Position numbers and translations under genes: made by a program | From: Lichtheimia corymbifera B2541 | Taxonomy: Eukaryota > Mucoromycota > Mucoromycetes > Mucorales > Lichtheimiaceae | Assembly: GCA_000697475.1 (NCBI GenBank) | Contig: JNEU01000851.1 | Coordinates: 51,096 to 115,095, forward strand | Length of the DNA stretch: 64,000 bases | Direction: 5' to 3' | The notes under the pieces: generated by a model | What the model saw: only the letters and a program-made list of their open reading frames with translations | What the model was told of the DNA's origin: nothing | The model's database searches: none | Shown: positions 21,301 through 36,057 of the stretch, one piece after another | Numbering within the stretch: the stretch's first letter is position 1 | Layout: the number at the start of each line of letters is the position of its first letter

Positions 21301-23177
21301 GAATAAATGATCGTTCCCCCCATCCCTTGCTGCAAAACTTACTGGGTAGTCTTTCGTTCCTCTTCCAATGCAACCAAATCCTTTTTACGACTCTTGAGCT
21401 GCTTGTCCAATCCCTCAGCTTCGTCAACAAGCGCTTGACCATCCAATACTAATTGACGCTCGTCTTCCAAAAGCTGCGACTTTCTGACTTGGAATTCCTC
21501 GGTTTTGGATGTGATGCGTTTGACGTTTTCCAACTCCATCTTGTGTTGACGTTGCAATTGCTCAAGTTGCTGCTCCTCAGTAACAGCGCGAATGCTGACT
21601 TGTTGTTTACTATACACACACACAAATGTTGTCAGATGAAGGTGTTCCCCTTTTCCCCCTAAATTCCGACCTTTCTACTTACAGTTGTTCATATTGCTCC
21701 ACTTGCTCAGCGGTTAAAACAGGGCCTTTGACCAAACCACTCTCAGGAAGAGAAGCTAATAATGAAGGAATGTCAGTCCACTATAAGCGAACCTGCATGA
21801 ATTTAATATGTACCTTCGTATTCTTCTGAAGACTTGTTCAACTTGACAAGGCTTTGTTCGAGATTTGCCACTTCCTGTGCCTGTTTCATACTAAGTATAT
21901 ACGTCAATGACGATAAATCCTGCAAGCTTACCTGTTGGTCATGCTCATGCTTGATGCGGTCTCCATTTTGCTTAGTTTGCTCAAGACGCTTTTCAAGGTG
22001 GCTGACTTGTTCTTGAATGCTGATCAAATTAGGACGCTAGATGGATATGCATACTCAATATCCTGGATCCCCATAATATATGTATTGCCTTGTACTACTT
22101 ACATGCTCTTCCAATTCCTTTTTCAACTTTTTAATTTGTAATTCTCTCCGAGTCTTTTCACGGTGGATCAAAGCCTGCTCCTTGCGTGTTGCCTTAAATT
22201 GTTCCTCCAATCGCAACTAGATCATGTGCTTTGTATGAGCACCTTGTATCACCATTTCATGTATATATGTCTACCTGATCCCCAGTCGCACCGTCAGTAT
22301 CGATCTTTCGATTGCTTGCTTGCTTTTCCAATTCTTGTGATCGTTGCTCAATATGATAAAGCTTCCACAAGAGATACTTGACAGCCACTTGACGACGTTC
22401 ACGCACCAGACTCTCAAACTTTTCAGCTTCCTGCTTTTGCTCCTTGTACTGCTTGACTTCGCTAGTGACACCACGTTTCTTGTTGAAGGCGTGAGCGCTG
22501 TCTTCGATAGCACGATCCTGAATCTTTTTCAATCGATCATATTCCTCCTTGTATTCCCAAGATCTTTCATTACAATGTCAGTGACACACTACTCGACAAA
22601 GGAAAATCAAGCATCCCTTACCCACTGATTTGTTCAATCAATTTTGTAAGATCCTTGGCGCTTTGACTGGCTACCGACTCCACGTCGCCTTGAAACACCA
22701 AAAAGTTCTTGGCCTTGATGAGGATGTTTTCCTTTTGCAATGCTGTATTGTACTCGGCAAAGGTGACCTGACGATCATTGATGCGATATTCGGATTGCCC
22801 AGAGTGTTGGACCGTACGCTTGAAACGGATCTCTTGCCCACGTGCGTTCTCGTATACAAGGACAACATGGGCTCGTCTTGCTGCCATAGCACGTGAATCC
22901 GTTTGCATAGCCGTGGGACGATAAATCATATCCTTCAAGCTTTGAGATCGTAAGTGCTGCGAATTGACACCGAGAACAAACGAGATGGCATCCATAAGAT
23001 TCGATTTGCCTATGCCACATGGGAAGTGTGTGTCAGAGAACGAACGAGAAGCAAGTATTGTTGTTTACCTGATCCATTGGGACCAATGACACTCGTGAAC
23101 TTGTGGAAAGGACCAATGACCTGGTGGCCTTTGTATGATTTGAAATTGTCGACTTCCAGGCGTACTAGCTTTCCCAT
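18399..23177 (-). CDS. SMC1: Cohesin subunit SMC1
   Basis: Nineteen exons (23177-23069, 23009-22622, 22563-22275, 22216-22103, 22036-21932, 21880-21814, 21755-21683, 21609-21343, 21286-21150, 21088-20955, 20897-20660, 20600-20499, 20438-20299, 20239-20150, 20091-19450, 19391-19069, 19009-18758, 18694-18478, 18419-18399) give 1235 residues; human SMC1A has 1233. ATPase of the cohesin ring, which holds sister chromatids together and shapes chromatin in the nucleus. Visible: N-terminal [18 protein letters not shown], Walker A GPNGSGKS split by intron 1, two long coiled coils, a hinge around [36 protein letters not shown], the ABC signature LSGGEKS and Walker [13 protein letters not shown]. The last exon is only 21 bases (LEPYQE and stop). 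All key motifs are intact. Confidence 0.95.
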
Positions 23178-23220
23178 GGCACACACGTCGTCGATATCAG
23201 GAACTGCGGAGGAGAAGGAA

Positions 23221-23252
23221 ACGCGTTGACAACGCGAGCCGAAAATCGCGTT
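23221..23252. promoter_or_regulatory. MCB-like cluster upstream of SMC1
   Basis: A palindromic ACGCGT (23221-23226) with two further CGCG cores at about 23232-23236 and 23247-23250, within 45-75 bases of the SMC1 start codon. In yeasts ACGCGT (MluI cell-cycle box) is bound by MBF and drives G1/S genes, cohesin among them. Function here is inferred from position and motif. Confidence 0.5.
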
Positions 23253-23515
23253 CATTTGCTCCATTAGCGGTATCAGAAAAAGTCCATTTGACCCTCTTGC
23301 TGGCTGCCCACATTCGTCCTCTCTGCCCTCCACTGACATATGTACATGTATCTCCCTATTACAATATGTAAACATGATGATTCTTTTATTCGAGATAAAG
23401 ATATTTTGACAACACAAATGATTGATTGCAAGATCGAGCTAAAATCACGTGACATGGGAGGCATAAAAATCTTCGCTCGATCAATTTATGCAGGCTTCTT
23501 TCCACTACACCGCCA

Positions 23516-26560
<3,045 letters not shown>

Positions 26561-26858
26561 TCAAGGAATGTCATCTGACTATGTTCTCATATAGAATAAT
26601 AAAACAACTGATTGGATCAGAAGGATGATGGGGATTTACCCTATTTGGAGCGTAAGAATGTTGGGGATGTCATTGGTTAAATCATTACGGCCCAAGATGT
26701 GAGTGTATCAAGTATGCATTCATGGATAATAGCGTACATGTGGGTGGGTGGAGCGTGTGAGAATATCTGGATTCATGACAACTAGAAATAAGAGAGCATC
26801 ATTTCCCTCCCTCTTTCTACTCGTTTCTTTTCTTTCAAATACACTTTTTTCTTGAATC

Positions 26859-28000
26859 ATGACCGAAAGTCAACATCAACAATCGAATTATGGCGTGCTA
26901 TTGAATAAGCCAAATGATCTTCAAGTCGTTGAGATCCCCGTACCTACTCCAAAAGCTGGTGAAGCTCAAGTCAAAGTGATGGCGACGGGTATTTGTGGTT
27001 CTGATGTACATCTATGGAAACATGGTAGCATTGGTATCTTTTCAATGACGGAGCCTTTATTGCTGGGACACGAAAGTGCAGGTGTGGTCACTGCTGTGGG
27101 ACCCGGTGTTACAGAATTAAACGTAGGAGATCGTGTGGCCATTGAAGCGTAAGTAGTATATAGTTTCCAGAAAATATATGCAGAACCCATTGATTTATCT
27201 GATGTATGACATGTAGAGGCATCCCATGTTCCCGATGTGACCAATGCATGCAAGGTCGATATCATTTATGTCCTGATGTTGTATTCAAGTCGACACCACC
27301 GCATGATGGACTATTGGCACAATACATTTGCCATCCTACGCGTTGGCTACACAAGATCCCGGACTCGATTTCATACCAAGAAGGTGCACTCTTGGAACCC
27401 CTGAGTGTTGCCATATCTGCTATCGAGCGTGTAGGTGTTTCATTTGGTCGATCCTTGTTGATTACGGGATGTGGTCCTATTGGATTAATGGTACTTGCCG
27501 TAGCAAGGGCCATTGGCGTAAGTCCGATCATTGTCACTGACGTACAGCCAGGCCGCCTTGCTTATGCTGAAAGAATGGGTGCCGATTACACATACCAAGT
27601 CAACCCACGTTTAGCCGATGTTGACATTGCTCGTGATATACGTGCCCTTGTTCATCAAGAAGGAGGTGTGGATTATTCACTCGAGTGCACAGGGATTGAA
27701 TCCTCTTTTCGAGCTGCCATCATGGCTACCAAGGATGCAGGCACCTGTTGCCTTGTGGGCGTAGGCAAGAATGATCAAACGCTACCCGTCAATAATTTTG
27801 CCATGCGTGAAGTGGATATCAAAGGGCTTTTCCGTTACCATCACACCTACCCACGTGCTATTGCCCTTATGGCTAGTGGCAAATTGGATGTCAAGCATTT
27901 GATCACACACCAATATGCATTCATGGATGCAGTCAAAGCCTTCGAGACAGCAGCCGATTATTCTACAGGAGCTATCAAGGTTCAAATTATCAATGAATAA
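26859..28000 (+). CDS. Zinc-dependent polyol (sorbitol/xylitol) dehydrogenase
   Basis: Two exons, 26859-27148 and 27217-28000, 357 residues, the standard length for medium-chain sorbitol/xylitol dehydrogenases. Oxidises a polyol to the ketose with NAD+ (sorbitol to fructose or xylitol to xylulose). Catalytic zinc ligands lie in ICGSDVHLW and LGHESAGVV. The structural-zinc Cys cluster is complete (CSRCDQCMQGRYHLC). The nucleotide site is ITGCGPIGLMVLAVARAIG followed by the acidic VTDVQPGRLAYAERMG, typical of NAD(H) preference. Substrate cannot be fixed from sequence. A pyrimidine-rich leader precedes the ATG. Confidence 0.92.
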
Positions 28001-28208
28001 TAATAAAAAAAGGAGTATGCACTAGGCGCAGCAGTAATCACAGGAATGTAATTGCCTTTTTACATAAACGATAAACAGAAATAGAACATGTTTATTCTAA
28101 GTGTGTATCCTTTTGTCAACAAGGTGCAGTAATGGTATCGGTTCTAATGCGAATGGAGTGGAGGTCGGCTTTTTTTTTTTCTTTGTCTATGTGCTACAAC
28201 ATGAAATC

Positions 28209-29821
28209 TTATAATGGCGAAGTTCCTGCTGACATGACGGCATCAAGGTTGGGAGGTGTTGCTACTAATGTCGATGATAATTCTGCAGCCCCACGAGCAG
28301 CACTACTCAGCATATGCGCCGCTGTTGATCTAGTTGGGTTATTGTTGTTATTGTTGTTGTTGGCAGTGGTATGATCCGTAGATGGAACGGGAACACCATG
28401 CTGATGCTGATGGCTGTCATTTGTATCTTCTCCTTCTTCGTGTGATGGTTCAGGTTCAACATTGGTAGTCGTTGGATGAAGTTCTTCACCGCCAATATCA
28501 CTTGGATGGACATCGTCATCATCATCATCAGTATAATCAGCTTCATGGTCATGGTCATGGTCATGTTTCTCCTTGTCTTGATTTTCACCCATAATCTCCA
28601 CCAAGTCTCGTACTTCGATAGCAACACTGGCTTCAAGATCAGAATAGCTGCGGCATATAGGACATGAAAAACCAGGATAGTTTTGAAATAAAAGTGGTCG
28701 TAAGCACTTGAAATGGAAAATGTGGGAACAGGGTGAAATAAACAATGCTTGCAAAGGAGCGATGGCATAGAGACAGATACAGCATTCTTGGATTTGATCT
28801 CCAGTAGGTTGTGGTGCTGGTGCAAGAGGTGATCCTTGCCCCGTTGTAGCTGTTGCCGTATTCTCAATCCCTTGTCTCAGATCCTTATCCTTGTCTTCAT
28901 CACGTGATGGTTGTTCTTGTGGTGTTGGGCCAACGGTTGTTATTAAATGCTGTCGTAATTGTTGGAATGCGGCACGACTGAAAGGCTGAGATACAGTGGG
29001 CGGTTCACGATTCAGTTCCACGCGCATACGCACAGCACGAAACATGGTTTCAATGCCACCTTGATAATCCACACCCAATTGAATCAAATCACCATCCTTG
29101 ATCTCCTGAGGAGCACTGGGCACACCAGCAGGCGAGAGTCGGGCTCTATTCACGAATGTACCACTTGAAGAACCCACATCCCTTATATAGACCTATTACA
29201 TAGACACACCTTAATACTTGAACTTGCTGTTGTCTCCCACTCTTTTTCGCCCCCCCTTACCTTGTTAACTTCTTCAGTCCAAAGTTCTGCATGGTTACGG
29301 CTTACAACCTTGCTCTTGAACGAAAGTCGATCATCGGCAATGTTTCGATCGCTGTATCGGCCAATTTTGAAAACGACACCAGGTGGAATCGTACGTTCAA
29401 TAATATCAAAGACAAAGCAACGGCTACCAATCCCCAAGTTGGGCACCATACGAATATTTGTCCCATTGCTATCGTTGTTGCTGCCACGACTCTGAGTGCG
29501 ATTGGGAGGATCGGAAGCTGGGAGGGAATTAGAAGATGAGTTGGCAGAAGACATTATGGCATTGGGTTGTGTCTGTAGTTGTGAAGAAGGAGGAGGAGGA
29601 CAATCATGCTGCTGTTGTTGCTGTTGTTGTTGTTGGTCTTGTTGTTGTGATGCTGGTGAAGAGGGTACAGAAAGAGAACGTCGTCGAGCTCGTCTTATGC
29701 TTCTGAAACCACGACTAAGAAGAGCTGGTGAAGATGGACCAGAAGATACTGCGGGTGATGCTGAAGATGCTGGTGGTGTTGACGGAGAGTTATTAAGCGA
29801 GAAACTTCGAAAGCGTGGCAT
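28209..29821 (-). CDS. FHA-RING E3 ubiquitin ligase (Dma1/Dma2 type)
   Basis: Two exons, 29821-29261 and 29192-28209, 514 residues. The N-terminal ~120 residues are Ser/Pro/Gln-rich. An FHA domain follows (about 135-240): FKIGRYSDRN, SRNHAELW and DVGSSSGTFVNRARLS carry the phosphothreonine-binding R, S and N. The intron splits the FHA domain. A RING finger (about 330-375) reads CCICLYAIAPLQALFISPC then HIFHFKC and CPICR. The tail is acidic and His-rich. In yeasts Dma proteins act in spindle-position and septation checkpoints by ubiquitinating phosphorylated partners; CHFR is the animal analogue. The gene is divergent from the Ppn2-like gene. Confidence 0.9.
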
Positions 29822-30504
29822 GGATCGTCTTTTTGTGTGTAAAATATATAAAGAACAAAGGCGAAGGAAAAGAAAAAAAGAAAGGCACACAGACACAAGG
29901 GCTTTAGAAACGACCCTTTGAATTAGAAACATAACCAATGGTTGCTGAAATGCTGTATAAATGGGCTGTAATATCCCAAATACCTTGATGGTTTCTTGTC
30001 TTTTGGTGTTAGCGCACAATGAAGTCTACCCTGGTTACACATACAATGCTAGCAGCGCCCATTGTGTATCTGTTACACATAGACTCAACTATATGGGGTG
30101 ATGATGATTGATTGACAGGCTGTTGTGTGTGGCGGCGCGGCGATGCGGTTACCAGGCGACTGAAACAACACAACATGATCTCATAGCAAGCGTAAAAAGG
30201 CACGTGAGTGGTGTTGGGTTATCATATAATAATGCACGATGCCAATCACTATCTATAAACAAATGCGGTATTTGCTGTAGGACAAGCAGGACATGCAGCC
30301 ACTCTTGTTTTTGTTGTTGTCGCTGCTGTGTTACTTGCCAAAGAGTCCCTGCTGTTGTTTCTGTCGCATCCACGACATGATGGAAACCAAACATACACAT
30401 ATTAACTCCGTGGCTTTTGAGCATAGATAAAGGGATAAACCATTCCATCTTTGCCACTTTTTCTCGCATCTCTTCTCTTTTCTCTTCTATATCAAGACGT
30501 TGTG
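29822..30504. other. Divergent promoter region
   Basis: 683 bases between the FHA-RING and phosphatase genes. It holds TG-rich and GTT/GCT-rich stretches on plus. ORFs on both strands (to 130 codons) are low complexity, so no gene is called. Confidence 0.4.
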
Positions 30505-31800
30505 ATGGCTGATCAACCACAAGCAATGCGCGATTCTGCAAACCTGGAAGCAGCAGCCCCTGTTACCCCGGCAAAGACTTCTTCGGGTATCTTACCTTCA
30601 GTGCCACGAAAGATATTTTGGCTTTGGATTGCCTTGGGTATCATTCTAGTAGCGGCTGTTGTTGGTACCGTACTAGGTGTTGTTCTTTCAAGAACGAACA
30701 GTATCAAGCCAGTACAATTGCAAGATCATCCCGCCGACAGCGACGATCCTACCATCAGCATTGAAAACATTGGCGATTTTCATGCATTATCTCAATTTGC
30801 CAATCTCACAGCAATGAAAGTCATTCATGACGATCCACGTTTCGAACCTAATAACAAGAGCCGTATTTTCGTTGTTGGTGATGTGCATGGCTCCCTTCCA
30901 GAACTCAATGCCCTTGTGGAAAAGCTCAAATACGATTACGACCGTGGTGATCGTTTGATTTTGGCGGGTGATCTTGTGGACAAAGGCCCTGATAGTATAG
31001 GTGTGATTCGACGCGCAAAACAACTCAGAGCTTGGTGTGTTCGTGGCAACCATGACGATAAAGTCGTACGCTTAGCCACGTATCATCGGCAGGGTGCTAG
31101 TTTTGGTGGTACAGGTGATGCGAATATCCCGGAAGGTGCTGTACATGATCCTCTAGCAAACGACAACCATCACATTGCCATTGCAAGGTATGTCCTCTAC
31201 TATACATTGGTAGTTTGGCGATGCATTCGACAACGTGAGGCGCAATATAAGAGTCATGCGTACATGTATCGTGCATACCGCTACTACTGCTGTTTTATTA
31301 TACATGTAATATTTATATATAACTTTTGTTTTCTTTTGCATGAACGATTTAGCAACATGACCGATGACGATTATAGCTATTTGGCAAGTTGTCCTATGAT
31401 CCTTGCTGTGCCAGCCATTGAAAGTTTATTTGTGCATGCAGGCGTGCATCCTAACCGGCCATTAGACAAGCAAGAGCCTTTTTATATCATGAACATGCGA
31501 TCATTGACTGCCACCGGTGATCCTGTAAAGAAATCATCAGAGGGCATAGTTCCATGGAGTGATGTTTGGAATTCAGTACAAGGCAACAATACGAGCAAAG
31601 ATGCTGCTCAATCCACTGCAACAAGCCCATATCGGAAGGTCTATTACGGTCATGCAGCCTCACGTGGTCTGGAGCTGAAAAACTACACTTTTGGTGTCGA
31701 CACAGGATGCGTCTATGGCGGCAAGCTCACTGCATTAGAGATCAAAACTGGAGATTTGACCCAAGTGCCTTGTAAAATGTATTATTACGATAGCAAATGA
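30505..31800 (+). CDS. Ppn2-like metallophosphatase (vacuolar endopolyphosphatase type)
   Basis: Two exons, 30505-31187 and 31353-31800, 376 residues. A short cytosolic N-terminus (~35 residues) is followed by one membrane segment (about 36-60: FWLWIALGIILVAAVVGTVLG), then a lumenal calcineurin-like domain. The PPP-superfamily metal-binding signatures are all present: GDVHG, GDLVDKGPD and GNHDD, with later GYGHA-type YYGHA and HAGVHP. The same layout is known from yeast Ppn2, a zinc-dependent endopolyphosphatase delivered to the vacuole. The start at MADQPQ is preferred to a Met 18 codons upstream, because it gives the usual charged cytosolic tail. The 165-nt intron has no stop and is a multiple of three, so unspliced transcripts stay open. 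Confidence 0.85.
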   Translation: MADQPQAMRDSANLEAAAPVTPAKTSSGILPSVPRKIFWLWIALGIILVAAVVGTVLGVVLSRTNSIKPVQLQDHPADSDDPTISIENIGDFHALSQFANLTAMKVIHDDPRFEPNNKSRIFVVGDVHGSLPELNALVEKLKYDYDRGDRLILAGDLVDKGPDSIGVIRRAKQLRAWCVRGNHDDKVVRLATYHRQGASFGGTGDANIPEGAVHDPLANDNHHIAIARYVLYYTLVVWRCIRQREAQYKSHAYMYRAYRYYCCFIIHVIFIYNFCFLLHERFSNMTDDDYSYLASCPMILAVPAIESLFVHAGVHPNRPLDKQEPFYIMNMRSLTATGDPVKKSSEGIVPWSDVWNSVQGNNTSKDAAQSTATSPYRKVYYGHAASRGLELKNYTFGVDTGCVYGGKLTALEIKTGDLTQVPCKMYYYDSK

Positions 31801-32025
31801 TGATGACTGAACTATACCAACATATCTATTACTATTTAAAAGTGGACCGATCATAATAACCCCCACTCTGAGTATTCATTTCCGTGTATGTAGCTACTGC
31901 GTTGTTGTTGTATGTTTGGTGCTGATGGCATCCATTGAGAAAAAATCAGCCGAGTGATAATAAAAAGAAGAATGTTCATGCATCTGCATGGTTCGATGAC
32001 TTCTTTTTCCCCTCTACATTAGTTG

Positions 32026-34064
32026 ATGCGGTTTTTGATTCTATTCCTGCTACTTGCATCCGCGTTAGGTAAGCATGACTGGAATAATATTATTACCGCC
32101 ATCCCTTTCCCCCCCTTTATTTTACCAGTTTAGCGGAAGGTTTCTTTTTTCATTTAACCTTGCCACACGCTTTTTTCGTATGCAATTGCATTAGTGTATG
32201 CATCACCGGATACTTCCGCACCCCATCCCGTTACATACCAAGTTGTAATCAATACACCGGATCGTGAATCGGAAATTGTAGGTGTAGCTGTGGGTCAGGA
32301 GGTATATGAATTGGCACCCGATCCTACGGTTCCCATGCTGTATACTGGCATTGGCCCATCCTCCAGCACCTATCGATATGTCATTCTGGATAAAAATGAC
32401 AACAGCATCGTGCATTTTGAACCATTCGAAAGACCTGCTATAGAACATGCCAACAGCACATTTTACGAGACATATGGCCGACCATGGAACAAGTTGGATC
32501 TGCCAGAACTTCCACAATTATACAAGTTTGAACCAAAAGACCCTGCCGCATCTCCGCTTTATGAAGATGGAACCATCATCACGCTGCATTTTAATGTTGA
32601 TGAAGAGCAAACGCAGAGTATGCATGAAAACAAATATGACAAAAAATCCGCCAAGGTGAATGGTACCATGACCTACATATCGTAAGGGACACATCCAACA
32701 GCCAGGGTCCTTTTTTTCTCACTCACATGATACTTTTAGCTATAATAACGTACAGCAATTCCATAATGTGGAGCTCAAGGTGGGTGGTCATTCAAGCAGA
32801 CGTTGGGCAAAAGTGCCATACAAGATCAAGATCCCACACAAGAGTGCACCTGAGGGTCTTTATAGACGTTGGTCATTCAAGCTAAGATCGGAAGCAACCG
32901 ATCCAACAATGATGCGTGAAATGCTCTACAATGATTTGCTAAAGTCCACTGGTATTCTGGCTGCACGTGGTGTCTATGCTCGGTAAGTAGTGGTAGTAGT
33001 ATCCCAACCCATGATTGCATATCATCTCATGAAAAACCAATAGCATGTATATCAATAATCGTCCAGCTGGTCTCTTTTTGTTAGTGGATGATAGTGGATC
33101 CACGAGGTGAGTCTTAATAGCAATGCAACAACGATGACATGGATGCCAACATGTATGTAGCTTTATCAAGGAAACCATTCATCAAGGTGAAAGCAATGTC
33201 ACTCTGGGTGATCTTATTCAAGGAGATGCAGGCAAAGGCGCTTATGCTGCCAACCTCGGATTTATTGGCGATACTGCCGAAGCTTATGATGACAAGGTGT
33301 ACAAGGTCAAAAAGGCGAAATCACCCGAGCAAAAGGAAGCAGCCATGCAGCCCTTGATTGAATTCATGCAATTTATTGACAACTATGATCCCGAGGATGC
33401 TCCAGAGAATGAAGCCATGTTACTCGAACAATGGAAGCCTTATATTGATGCCAAGCAATTTATCCGACAAATGGCTCTGGAATGGATTGGCGGTAATTGG
33501 GATGCTGTGCAGTACTCAGGCAACAATTATGCCATGTATCATCATCCCACCACCGGCCAATATATAACCATCCCCATGGATTTCGATTATACCTTTGGCA
33601 ATGGGCTGGAAGAAGATCAGCGTAATCTCATGACAGGCGAGTGGCCAGAATTCACAGCAGGTCGCAAGACACATTCCTTCTTGTGGGAACGTATCAAAGC
33701 CATTCCTCAATTTGTCAAAATGTACCAGGATACATTACGTGACATTAATACACATGTATCCAATCCTCAAACCATGTTCAAGCGCATTGATGGTTTGGCT
33801 TACATGTTGCAAAGAGACGTTGTATGGGATCGATCGTTGGAACGCTTTAGCGAAGGCTTAACACGACCATGGTCAGCTGAGGATTTCCTTGGATCATTGG
33901 AACATGGCTCAGGACAACAAGACGAGCAAATTGGTCTCAAAGAATGGATCAGTGGCAAGAGCGAAAGTATTATGAATATGCAAGATCTCTCCCCCTCCGG
34001 TCCTGATGGTGGCCTTGGTGTAGGCTTTTACCCTTTCAAAGAAGAAGATCTCCAAAGAGCATAA
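32026..34064 (+). CDS. CotH-family spore-coat/kinase-fold protein
   Basis: Five exons (32026-32068, 32195-32681, 32740-32982, 33044-33106, 33161-34064), 579 residues. The signal peptide MRFLILFLLLASALVYA is split by intron 1. The CotH domain is evident: KVGGHSSRRWAKVPYKIKI, WSFKLRSEATDPTMMREML, then FLLVDD, QMALEWIGGNWDAVQYSGNN and PMDFDYTFGNG, which supply the kinase-like Lys, Asn and Asp-x-Asp positions. CotH proteins occur in bacterial spores and, expanded, in Mucorales, where some members sit on the spore surface and act as host ligands. This copy ends in a charged tail (KEEDLQRA) with no hydrophobic GPI signal, so it is more likely secreted or a plain kinase-type member. Which CotH subgroup it belongs to cannot be told by eye. 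Confidence 0.9.
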
Positions 34065-34373
34065 GAATAAACATACTCTCACACACTCGTTATTTTACGT
34101 ACACACCATTTCTCTTGCCGAGAAATGATGGTTACTCAATATCCGTTGCATTCGAATAAATTCATTCGCCAGCGCAGTGCTGAGTTTACCATAGACCAAG
34201 TTCGTAATTGAATCATGCAAGGGCATTGTTTCCCAATCCATGATATAGATAAAAGATTAGCAAATGACGGATAGGCATTGCTGGATACAGCATAGCGTAT
34301 GATCGTTTACTACGTGGTCATTGTTACACTTTTACGTCGTCGCTTGTTCATGACAATGGGCTCCGACTACAGA

Positions 34374-34382
34374 TATATATAT
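34374..34382 (+). promoter_or_regulatory. TATA-type element
   Basis: TATATATAT run 57 bases before the ATG of the AhpD-like gene, followed by a CT-rich leader. The preceding ~300 bases (34065-34373) hold the CotH 3' flank and nothing else recognised. Confidence 0.5.
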
Positions 34383-34438
34383 CGCATTTCAAACGTGTTC
34401 CTCTTTCATTAGACCTCTTCTTTTTCTTTATTCAAATC

Positions 34439-35314
34439 ATGTCACTAGCTAAACCTTTGGCCAAGATACAAGCACTCTATACTCCATCCAATGGATCCAT
34501 CACCAACCAGATATGGTATGTCCTTGCGGTAAGTATCTCATGTGGCTCATTTCTCGAGTCGAGATCGCTGATCAGGCATGGGTCCATGTCTTTAGGCAGT
34601 TGTCATGACATCGTTGAACCGGTCTCAAGATATTCCTCAAGTATATGAAGCAGTGGAAAAGACGGTTTATGCGGATGACAAGGATAAGCAAGATACTGAA
34701 AAGAGCAAGGTGCTACTTCGAATGCGTGAAGGCATTTTCAAGTCCTTTGTGATTATTGGATACCCAAAGGTAAGGAAGGGTTCAGGATGCATGGATCCTT
34801 TGCCGGCTAACATGGGATGGATAGATCATCAATTCGCTTCAAGCTCTCAATACAGCAGTATCATCCCAAGTGCTATCCAAAATGCCGTCAACACCGATTA
34901 GGTAAGCGTGTGACATTTCACAAGAGTATCGAAAATCCTCATCATGATCCCTCTTCCTTCTATAGAACCGAATCATCATGGAACGATATTATCAAGCAGC
35001 GTGAACGTGGTCAACATTTGTTTGATACGATCTATGAGCGTCATTCAAAAAAGGTCCAAGAAAACATGTATACGGCCTATCCGGATCTTGGACAAGCAGC
35101 CATTCATCAACTCTATGGACCCGTTTTAGCCGAATCAAGTGTGATTACTGCCAAGGAAACAAGCTTAATCATGGTGGCTGGATTGATGTTACAAGACGTG
35201 CCTGCACAATTAAAAGGACATCGATATGGAGCACTTCATCATGGTGCCACGCAGCAAGATTTGGAACGTTTGGAGATCATGGTGGATATCATTGCAAGGC
35301 ATTACAATGTCTAA
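34439..35314 (+). CDS. AhpD-like / carboxymuconolactone decarboxylase-fold protein
   Basis: Four exons (34439-34528, 34596-34769, 34825-34901, 34966-35314), 229 residues, all helical. Blocks typical of fungal AhpD-like proteins: REGIFKSFVIIGYPKIINSL, then YGPVLAESSVITAKETSLIMVAGLM and LKGHRYGALHHGATQQDLERL. The last segment matches the 'H..GA...G.....' region of CMD/AhpD proteins, though the redox C-x-x-C of true AhpD is absent. Exact reaction unknown; homologues are often annotated only as AhpD-like. Exon 3 was chosen because only this frame restores the GYPK-I-I-N-S-L continuity. Confidence 0.75.
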
Positions 35315-36057
35315 AGTGTAGTAGCAGTAGATTTGTCTTAGAGTTATTGTTGTATATCATGTATCATAATATTACGTTCTGGCGTGTTTGAATATCCTTT
35401 TTTTTTCTTTCTTTCCTGAGGACATGATGGAGAATCAAGATCATCACAACAAATAACTACTACATGATGTTATGCCGTCGTCGTCAGCATATGAGCAGTA
35501 TATACACAGAGTAGCATGTGAGAAAGGAGCAATCCAATCAAAAACAAGCATCTGCCGCAGAGATAAAGCTCGATCATCGCCGTCGTGAATGTCGTGGTTG
35601 CACGCAAAACAAACCACGCATGCATATGCCGCGCATTTTGCTTTGCTTCTTTTTTTCCTTTCAAAATCATTAGACGTGTTGGCAAGTGCAACGATAGACA
35701 AACAAATAAACAAAAAGCAGCCCATCTGATCATTCGTTCAATCCATGATATGTAGCCATCAGCCGCTCTCAACAAATACAACGCACGTCGTCGTCGATAT
35801 TATTCGCAATTCGGGCGTAATCCATCAGTTAGGCGTTATTATTGTAATTTTCTACAAATCCAATGCATGCGGTAGATCCATTATTCGGACATAGTAGTTT
35901 TAAGGTGGATTGGCAGCATCTTCATAGAGTTAATCGATTTGCCTTTTAATTCTCGCTGACAATGGGGTTGCTGGAGCTACTACACGTGACCATGGAAACG
36001 CTCTTTATGGAAGGCTCTCAGTTGTAGTATTGCTTTCCACCACCACTTGGTAACCCA
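35315..36057. other. Intergenic region
   Basis: About 740 bases. Minus-strand ORFs 35444-35725 and 35470-35781 overlap in different frames, are Cys/Leu-rich without a domain and show no splice-consistent extension, so no gene is called. Confidence 0.4.

Noticed and set aside
35444..35781. Two overlapping minus-strand ORFs of about 93-103 codons
   Set aside because: Different frames over the same bases, no domain, no splice-consistent extension.
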